Assembly: GCA_002457295.1 (NCBI GenBank)
Contig: NTKF01000022.1
Span: forward strand, 1-20,388
DNA from: Flavobacteriales bacterium MED-G22
Lineage (GTDB): Bacteria; Bacteroidota; Bacteroidia; Flavobacteriales; Flavobacteriaceae
Direction: 5' to 3'
Length of the DNA: 20,388 nt
The position numbers were made by a program, and so were the translations under genes. The notes below the pieces were generated by a model. That model had not been told where the DNA came from, did no database searches, and saw only the letters and a program-made list of their open reading frames with translations. Shown piece after piece: positions 15,016-20,388 of the stretch. Positions within the stretch are counted from its first letter, which is position 1. Each line of letters begins with the position of its first letter.

Positions 15016-17160
15016 ATGAAAATAATGACACCAAAAACATTTCAACAAGAAATCAACCTCAGTGATGGAAGAACAATTAGTCTAGAAACTGGAAAGCTAG
15101 CTAAACAAGCTGACGGCTCTGTAGTTGTAAAAATGGGCAATTGTATGCTACTAGCAACAGCTGTTTCAGCAAGACAAGCTAGTCCTGTAGATTTCCTTCC
15201 ACTTACTGTGGACTATCGTGAAAAATTTGCCGCTGCAGGAAGATTTCCTGGTGGTTTTTTTAAACGCGAAGCAAGACCAAGCAACGAAGAAATATTGACT
15301 ATGCGATTAGTCGATAGAGTCTTAAGACCCCTTTTCCCAGAAGACTACCATGCGGAAACACAAATCATGATTCAACTTATGTCTCATGACGAGAATGTGA
15401 TGCCAGACGCACTGGCTGGATTGGCTGCCTCCACTGCCCTTCAACTTTCTGATATTCCTTTTGAATGTCCTATTTCAGAAGTAAGGGTCGGGAGAATTGA
15501 AGGAAATTTTATTGTTAACCCAAGCAAAACGCAACTAGAAGCGTCTGACATTGACATTATGATTGGTGCTAGTGCTGACTCGGTGGCCATGGTCGAAGGG
15601 GAATTCAATGAAATTTCTGAGGCTGAAATGGTCGCTGCCATAGCATTTGGTCATGACGCAATAAAAGATCAAATAAAGGCACAAGAATCCTTAACACAAG
15701 CTGTTGGGAAAAAAGAAACAAGAGAATACGAAGAAGAAGCTCAAGATGAAGTTCTAGCTGATAAAATTGCAACTGCTACTTATGACAAGTTTTACGCCAT
15801 AGCAAAAAAAGGATTAGCTAAAGCAGACCGTTCAGAAGCTTTTGGTGAGATAAAAGAAGCTCTTTTAGCTGAATTTTCTGAAGAAGAACTAGAAGAAAAA
15901 GGAGAATTGATCTCACGATATATCAAGGCCTCACAGAAAAAAGCCGTTCGAGACCTTACCCTTAATGAAGGGATCCGACTAGACGGCAGAAAAACAACTG
16001 ATATTAGACCCATATGGTGTGAGGTAGACTATCTTCCCTCCACTCATGGTTCTTCTGTATTCACAAGAGGTGAAACTCAGGCACTAGCCACTGTTACTTT
16101 AGGAACATCAAGAGAAGCTAATGTGATAGATTTACCCACTGAACAAAGTGAAGAAAACTTTTATTTACACTACAACTTTCCTCCTTTCTCTACAGGTGAA
16201 GCAAGACCACTTAGAGGGACTTCAAGACGAGAAGTTGGACATGGTAATTTAGCTCAACGTGCTCTAAAAAAGGTGATGCCTGATGACTGTCCATACACAG
16301 TGAGAGTTGTTTCTGAAGTGCTAGAATCTAACGGATCTTCTTCAATGGCTACTGTTTGTGCAGGAACAATGTCTTTGATGGATGCAGGTATTCAAATTAG
16401 TAATCCTGTCTCTGGAATAGCCATGGGACTGATATCTGATGGTGATAAATATGCTGTACTATCAGATATTTTAGGAGATGAAGATCATCTCGGCGATATG
16501 GATTTCAAAGTCACAGGAACAGAAAAAGGGATTACTGCCTGCCAAATGGATATTAAAATCAAAGGGCTTTCTTATGACATATTAGAACAAGCACTTGAAC
16601 AATCTAAAGCTGGTCGAATTCACATTCTTTCGCACTTGACTGATACCATAGCTACTCCAAACACAGAGGTAAAAGCACATGCGCCTAAGATGGTTAAAAT
16701 TACTATCCCAAATAAATTTATAGGGGCAGTGATTGGTCCAAGTGGAAAAGTGATTCAAGAAATGCAAAAAGAAACAGGAACTACCATCGTTATTGAGGAA
16801 GACGGAGACTATGGGCTGATTGAAATTTTAGGTGTTGAACAAGAAAAAATTGATGCCGTAATTCAAAAAATAGACAATATCACTTTCACCCCTGAGGTCG
16901 GTAAAGTTTATGAAGTGAGTGTCGTTAAGATTTTGGAATTTGGTGCTGTGGTAGAATTTGTTCCAGGTAATGAAATTTTATTACATATATCTGAAATTTC
17001 TTGGGATCGAATTGAAAAGGTTACTGACGAAATTAATCTTGGAGATAAGTTTGATGTAAAATATTTTGGTGTTGACCCAAAAACAAGAAAACCAAAAGTT
17101 TCGCGCAAAGCTCTCTTACCTCGTCCAGAGCGTAAAGAGAGGTCTCCAAAAAATAAATAG
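15016..17160 (+). CDS. pnp: Polyribonucleotide nucleotidyltransferase (PNPase)
   Basis: This 714-residue phosphorolytic 3'-to-5' exoribonuclease is a trimeric RNA-decay enzyme. In order, it has a first RNase PH domain (about 12-145, with [21 protein letters not shown]), a linking helical domain, a second RNase PH domain (about 320-535, with [20 protein letters not shown]) and the catalytic block [12 protein letters not shown], in which Asp494 lies next to the metal and phosphate site. A KH domain follows with GPSGK at 574-578, and then an S1 domain (about 629-700, [20 protein letters not shown] to VSRKALL). A short basic tail ends the protein. An alternative start three codons in (ATG at 15025, MTPKTFQQ) would fit just as well. 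All domains are complete. Confidence 0.97.
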   Translation: MKIMTPKTFQQEINLSDGRTISLETGKLAKQADGSVVVKMGNCMLLATAVSARQASPVDFLPLTVDYREKFAAAGRFPGGFFKREARPSNEEILTMRLVDRVLRPLFPEDYHAETQIMIQLMSHDENVMPDALAGLAASTALQLSDIPFECPISEVRVGRIEGNFIVNPSKTQLEASDIDIMIGASADSVAMVEGEFNEISEAEMVAAIAFGHDAIKDQIKAQESLTQAVGKKETREYEEEAQDEVLADKIATATYDKFYAIAKKGLAKADRSEAFGEIKEALLAEFSEEELEEKGELISRYIKASQKKAVRDLTLNEGIRLDGRKTTDIRPIWCEVDYLPSTHGSSVFTRGETQALATVTLGTSREANVIDLPTEQSEENFYLHYNFPPFSTGEARPLRGTSRREVGHGNLAQRALKKVMPDDCPYTVRVVSEVLESNGSSSMATVCAGTMSLMDAGIQISNPVSGIAMGLISDGDKYAVLSDILGDEDHLGDMDFKVTGTEKGITACQMDIKIKGLSYDILEQALEQSKAGRIHILSHLTDTIATPNTEVKAHAPKMVKITIPNKFIGAVIGPSGKVIQEMQKETGTTIVIEEDGDYGLIEILGVEQEKIDAVIQKIDNITFTPEVGKVYEVSVVKILEFGAVVEFVPGNEILLHISEISWDRIEKVTDEINLGDKFDVKYFGVDPKTRKPKVSRKALLPRPERKERSPKNK

Positions 17161-17224
17161 CCCTTTAAGTGTAACATTTTGGAGATATTAACGTATAAAG
17201 AGATAGAATCAGTATAATTCTTTT

Positions 17225-18088
17225 ATGAGACAACTTAAAATAACCAAACAGGTAACCAATCGCGAAACCGCTTCTTTGGATAAATATTTACAAGAGATAG
17301 GGAAAGTAGACCTTATCACTGCAGAAGAAGAAGTTGAATTAGCGCAACGAATCAAAGCAGGAGATCAAATAGCTCTAGAAAAATTGACTAAAGCCAACTT
17401 GCGATTTGTGGTGTCTGTAGCGAAGCAATACCAAAATCAGGGATTAACTCTACCCGATTTAATCAATGAGGGCAACTTAGGTTTAATTAAAGCTGCTCAA
17501 CGATTTGATGAAACAAGGGGATTTAAATTTATCTCCTATGCTGTTTGGTGGATACGTCAGTCTATTTTACAAGCGTTAGCTGAACAATCTAGAATTGTGC
17601 GTTTGCCTTTGAATAAGATAGGGTCTATCAATAAAATAAATAAAACCTATGCATTTCTTGAGCAAGCTCACGAAAGAGCTCCTTCTGCAGAAGAAATAGC
17701 AAAGGAATTAGACATGACCATTAATGATGTCAAAGAATCTTTAAAAAATTCTGGTAGGCACGTCTCAATGGATGCACCTTTAGTCGAAGGAGAAGATTCT
17801 AATCTTTATGATGTTCTTAATAGCGGTGAATCACCTAATCCAGACAAAACACTTTTACACGAATCCCTACGCACCGAAATTGAACGGGCATTAGAAACTC
17901 TGACACCTCGTGAAGCCGATGTAGTTCGTCTATATTTTGGTTTAGGCAATCAACATGCGATGACCTTAGAAGAAATTGGCGAAACATTTGATTTGACGAG
18001 AGAACGAGTAAGACAAATTAAAGAAAAAGCTATACGCCGATTGAAACACACTTCAAGGAGCAAAATTTTAAAAACCTATTTAGGCTAA
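17225..18088 (+). CDS. rpoD: Primary RNA polymerase sigma factor (RpoD/SigA)
   Basis: This 287-residue primary sigma factor of the short Bacteroidota type lacks region 1.1. Region 1.2 is near residues 18-45 ([20 protein letters not shown]). Region 2 includes [31 protein letters not shown] and the -10-recognising and melting segment [16 protein letters not shown]. Region 3 follows ([20 protein letters not shown]). Region 4.2 carries the helix-turn-helix [20 protein letters not shown] near the C-terminus, which contacts the -33 element. This sigma factor is the one that reads the TTTG / TAnnTTTG promoters proposed here. The gene is followed 3 bases later by a strong hairpin terminator. The 64-base gap after pnp shows no clear promoter motif, so cotranscription with pnp is possible. 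Confidence 0.96.
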   Translation: MRQLKITKQVTNRETASLDKYLQEIGKVDLITAEEEVELAQRIKAGDQIALEKLTKANLRFVVSVAKQYQNQGLTLPDLINEGNLGLIKAAQRFDETRGFKFISYAVWWIRQSILQALAEQSRIVRLPLNKIGSINKINKTYAFLEQAHERAPSAEEIAKELDMTINDVKESLKNSGRHVSMDAPLVEGEDSNLYDVLNSGESPNPDKTLLHESLRTEIERALETLTPREADVVRLYFGLGNQHAMTLEEIGETFDLTRERVRQIKEKAIRRLKHTSRSKILKTYLG

Positions 18089-18090
18089 TA

Positions 18091-18119
18091 GAAAAGCAAC
18101 CCTTGGGTTGCTTTTTTTT
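18091..18119 (+). terminator. Intrinsic terminator after rpoD
   Basis: AAAAGCAACC (18092-18101) pairs with GGTTGCTTTT (18106-18115) around a 4-base loop CTTG, and the T tract continues to 18119. The hairpin starts right after the rpoD stop codon. Confidence 0.88.
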
Positions 18120-18131
18120 ATCGTATTTTTG
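18103..18131 (+). promoter_or_regulatory. Candidate promoter for rpe embedded in the rpoD terminator
   Basis: TATTTTTG at 18124-18131 matches TAnnTTTG. A TTG at 18103-18105, in the loop of the rpoD terminator, lies 18 bases upstream as a possible -33. The rpe ATG follows 15 bases after the -7 motif. Confidence 0.45.
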
Positions 18132-18146
18132 GCAAAAAATTGGATT

Positions 18147-18794
18147 ATGGCCATAATTGCACCCTCCTTATTAGCAGCTGATTTTGGAAATCTTAAACAA
18201 GATTGCCATATGGTGAATGAAAGTGAGGCTGATTGGTTTCATTTAGATGTTATGGATGGTGTCTTTGTTCCCAATATTTCTTTTGGAATGCCCGTAATAA
18301 AATGCATTCAAGAATATGCAAAGAAGCCCCTTGATATTCATTTGATGATTGTCGAGCCGGATCGTTATTTGGAGACCTTTTCTGCTCTAGGTGCAAGTGT
18401 CATTACTGTGCATTATGAAGCCTGTATTCATTTACATAGAACCCTAGAAGCAATCAAATCATTAGGTGTCAAAGCAGGAGTCGCCCTAAATCCACATACG
18501 CCAATTGAACATTTAGAACCCCTTATTGAGATAATTGATTTAGTGTGTATAATGAGTGTAAATCCGGGTTTTGGCGGACAATCTTTTATTCCAAAAACAT
18601 ATGATCGTATTCTAGATCTAAGAGAGCTAATTGACAAAAAGGGCTCCTCAGCTCTAATAGAGATTGATGGCGGTGTGACAGATCAAAATGCAAAGCAATT
18701 AGTCGCCTCAGGTGCAACTATTTTAGTTGCAGGAAACCATGTTTTTAAAGCAAAAGACCCTCAAGCAACTATCGCTCAATTAAAAGCTATTTAA
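18147..18794 (+). CDS. rpe: Ribulose-phosphate 3-epimerase
   Basis: This 215-residue TIM-barrel epimerase interconverts ribulose 5-phosphate and xylulose 5-phosphate in the pentose phosphate pathway. Family landmarks are [14 protein letters not shown] (3-16), [16 protein letters not shown] (32-47, metal ligands His32 and Asp34), DIHLMIVEP (63-71, His65), [13 protein letters not shown] (138-150, phosphate loop) and EIDGGV (172-177, catalytic Asp174). The ATG at 18147 is chosen because [13 protein letters not shown] is the family start. An in-frame upstream start at 18108 would fall inside the rpoD terminator and add a meaningless leader. The stop codon overlaps that of the convergent OmpA gene by 4 bases. 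Confidence 0.95.
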   Translation: MAIIAPSLLAADFGNLKQDCHMVNESEADWFHLDVMDGVFVPNISFGMPVIKCIQEYAKKPLDIHLMIVEPDRYLETFSALGASVITVHYEACIHLHRTLEAIKSLGVKAGVALNPHTPIEHLEPLIEIIDLVCIMSVNPGFGGQSFIPKTYDRILDLRELIDKKGSSALIEIDGGVTDQNAKQLVASGATILVAGNHVFKAKDPQATIAQLKAI

Positions 18795-20191
18795 AGTTTA
18801 GCCTTAAATTGAACCCTTCTGTTTTCCGTTCTTCCTTCAGCAGTTTCATTGTTACCTGATGGTTCATTTTCTCCAAGACCTGAAGTAATAATTCGTTCTT
18901 CTGATATTCCTTGTTGAATCAAGTAGTTCCGAACACTTGCTGCTCTCCTCAAAGAAAGGTCTTCATTATATTCTTCAGAACCCTCACTAGAAGCATATCC
19001 TTCAATATTCAGAACACCCTCTTGATTAGCTTTGAGAATTTCTATAATTTCATTTAATGTAGCAAATGTTTTCTTTCCGATTAGAGCATCACTATCTGCC
19101 ACAAAATATATATTTGGCGCTATTTTATTGATTTCATCAATAACCTCGGTTGCCATTTCTGGACAACCATTGTTCGAAGCTGGTCCTGATTGGTCTTTAC
19201 ATTTATCCTCTGGGTCTGGTACACCATCATTATCCGCATCAGGCCAAGGACATCCGTTGTTCTCCTCTGGCCCCATTTCATTAGGACATTCGTCTTCTGG
19301 GTCGATAACGCTATCGCCATCAGAATCCAAGCAACCATTCATTTCTGGACTACCAGCAATATCTGGACAAAGATCATCTGGATCAGCAATGCCATCACCA
19401 TCGCTATCCGCGCAACCCTCAAATTCGGCCAACCCTGCTACCTCTGGACATTTATCTTCCTTATCTATTATACCGTCCTCATCTGTATCAGGACAACCAT
19501 TAAATTCTTTTAAGCCAGGAACCTCAGGACACTCATCTTTCTTATCTGGAATTCCATCTCCATCAGTGTCTCCACCACCAAAATTATAATGGAAACTAAC
19601 CACATGTTCAAAATGATCTGTCCCGTAACTTTCTTCCGTACTTCGAAAAGCAGACTGAACGGAAATATCAAATCTATCACTAACCCCATAGGCCAACCCT
19701 AGCCCTCCAAAAAGGGTTTGGGCAACATTTTTTGAAAGGAAAAATTGATTATTATTAGGTTGTATATCTATACTAGAAAACCCATACCCACCTGTTAAAA
19801 AAGGTCTGAATTTTGTTTGGAGGGGAGCCCATTTGAGAAAAGCGTCTGCATTGTAATAGGAATAATCAGCAGAGGGGCTTCCTTCTACTTTTGTAATATT
19901 ATTTAAAGAATATTTCAACCCAACTGAGAAACCAGCAGCAACAAATCTAGAGATTGAAATTGTTGGTCCTCCAATGTTCCAGTGATCTCCAACATTGAAA
20001 AAAGATTCTAGAAATTCTCCCTGCGCCCCGAATGGGCTTGTTTCATTTAAACCTGTTGGATAGACATCAATAATACTGGTCCCTAAACTAATGCCCCATG
20101 GATTGTCTGAAGTTTGTGAGAATAATAAACTTGAGGCAAAAAAGAAAATTATAACGGATTTTATAAAACGTTTATGGGGTATAAGTTGCAT
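18791..20191 (-). CDS. OmpA-family outer membrane protein with thrombospondin type 3 repeats
   Basis: This 466-residue cell-envelope protein has three parts. A signal peptide (to about residue 26, SLLFSQ) leads an N-terminal beta-barrel of about 180 residues ([13 protein letters not shown] through FHYNFGGG). Five calcium-binding TSP3 repeats follow (208-345, [19 protein letters not shown] and variants), then an OmpA C-terminal domain (358-464, with [20 protein letters not shown] followed by [11 protein letters not shown]). Such proteins tether the outer membrane to peptidoglycan in many flavobacteria, and the repeats form a stiff calcium-bound spacer. In the binding loop the usual aspartate of GHTD is Ser401, while the arginine (416) is kept. 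The gene converges with rpe, overlapping it by 4 bases. Its own promoter is probably in the AT-rich stretch above 20191. Confidence 0.94.
   Translation of the reverse strand: MQLIPHKRFIKSVIIFFFASSLLFSQTSDNPWGISLGTSIIDVYPTGLNETSPFGAQGEFLESFFNVGDHWNIGGPTISISRFVAAGFSVGLKYSLNNITKVEGSPSADYSYYNADAFLKWAPLQTKFRPFLTGGYGFSSIDIQPNNNQFFLSKNVAQTLFGGLGLAYGVSDRFDISVQSAFRSTEESYGTDHFEHVVSFHYNFGGGDTDGDGIPDKKDECPEVPGLKEFNGCPDTDEDGIIDKEDKCPEVAGLAEFEGCADSDGDGIADPDDLCPDIAGSPEMNGCLDSDGDSVIDPEDECPNEMGPEENNGCPWPDADNDGVPDPEDKCKDQSGPASNNGCPEMATEVIDEINKIAPNIYFVADSDALIGKKTFATLNEIIEILKANQEGVLNIEGYASSEGSEEYNEDLSLRRAASVRNYLIQQGISEERIITSGLGENEPSGNNETAEGRTENRRVQFKAKL
19157..19570 (-). repeat. Five tandem thrombospondin type 3 repeats within the OmpA-family gene
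   Basis: Residues 208-345 of the OmpA-family protein contain five units beginning at residues 208, 235, 262, 289 and 318. The period is 27 residues (81 bases) for the first four and 29 for the last step. Each carries a Dx[DN]xDG calcium loop, a Cys-Pro or Cys-Lys pair and an NGC or EGC end. The repeats also create long spurious open frames on the opposite strand. Confidence 0.9.
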
Positions 20192-20249
20192 CTGATTGTA
20201 TTTGTTTTAGACATAAAATTAGTAATATAATTAGAGATTTTTTTTCTAA

Positions 20250-20280
20250 CAAAAACTATTTAAAATAATGTTATCAACAA
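20250..20280 (-). promoter_or_regulatory. Weak promoter candidate for the OmpA-family gene
   Basis: The minus strand reads TAGTTTTTG (20258 down to 20250), one base longer than the TAnnTTTG consensus, with TTGTTG 16 to 19 bases upstream (20280-20275). The rest of 20192-20388 is AT-rich with A runs, and I see no gene, RNA or repeat in it. Confidence 0.25.
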
Positions 20281-20388
20281 TTTGATCTCACAAAAAAAAA
20301 CGTAAAAAAGGATTTTATAAATAAAAAAATACATGATATAGGAGTGCTAAAAGAAGCATACCTAAGTAAATGTAATTTTAAATAAGCA

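Noticed and set aside
18108..18146. Upstream start for rpe at 18108
   Set aside because: It falls in the rpoD terminator and adds 13 residues not found in the family.
19032..19589. Long open frame opposite the OmpA-family gene (also a shorter one at 19190-19513)
   Set aside because: It exists because the antisense of the repetitive TSP3 codons lacks stops. Its translation is low-complexity Ser/Gly/Pro repeats with no start context or homology.
1..20388. CRISPR arrays, tRNA or rRNA genes, insertion sequences, integrases, toxin-antitoxin or defence genes
   Set aside because: None could be recognised on either strand. Composition and gene content look uniform and core-chromosomal.
20192..20388. 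Possible small gene in the terminal AT-rich stretch
   Set aside because: No open frame of useful length or protein-like composition; more likely the upstream region of the OmpA-family gene.

Overview
The window reads as an ordinary chromosomal stretch from a member of the Bacteroidota, most likely class Flavobacteriia. The base composition is AT-rich. The lineage markers are a SusC/SusD outer-membrane pair, PorT of the type IX secretion system, a short primary sigma factor without region 1.1, a menaquinone-type UbiE, a lipidated BamA/TamA-like protein and an OmpA protein with thrombospondin type 3 repeats. Start codons generally lack a Shine-Dalgarno sequence, and several genes carry the Bacteroidota -7 promoter motif TAnnTTTG just upstream. 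No tRNA, rRNA, CRISPR array, insertion sequence or phage gene was found.

Layout. (1) 1-2101: 3' end of a SusC-like TonB-dependent transporter, then a SusD-like lipoprotein, closed by a strong intrinsic terminator. (2) 2117-4863: an unrecognised secreted protein, the rRNA methyltransferase RlmB and the AAA+ ATPase RarA. (3) 4860-7712, minus strand: the potassium uptake pair trkA-trkH, convergent with rarA and overlapping it by 4 bases. (4) 7809-9261: ubiE (menaquinone synthesis) overlapping porT. (5) 9248-9979, minus strand: a second SpoU-family RNA methyltransferase, overlapping the 3' end of porT. (6) 10017-13673: a TamL/BamA-like lipoprotein barrel, then class II fructose-bisphosphate aldolase. 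(7) 13710-18088: accD, rpsO, pnp and the primary sigma factor, a block of core fatty-acid, translation, RNA-decay and transcription genes. (8) 18147-18794: rpe. (9) 18791-20191, minus strand: an OmpA-family protein sharing its last 4 bases with rpe. The final 197 bases hold no gene that I can support.

The genes do not form one pathway. Two themes recur: envelope biogenesis and transport (SusCD, PorT, TamL-like, OmpA, TrkAH) and RNA or translation housekeeping (RlmB, the SpoU enzyme, S15, PNPase, sigma factor). I see no convincing new multi-gene system. The points most worth a second look are an AccD whose four zinc-ribbon cysteines are all absent, a BamA-type barrel with a changed L6 motif and a lipobox, an OmpA domain without its usual peptidoglycan-contacting aspartate, gene ends packed into convergent stop-codon overlaps, and an unrecognised secreted protein at 2117-2818.
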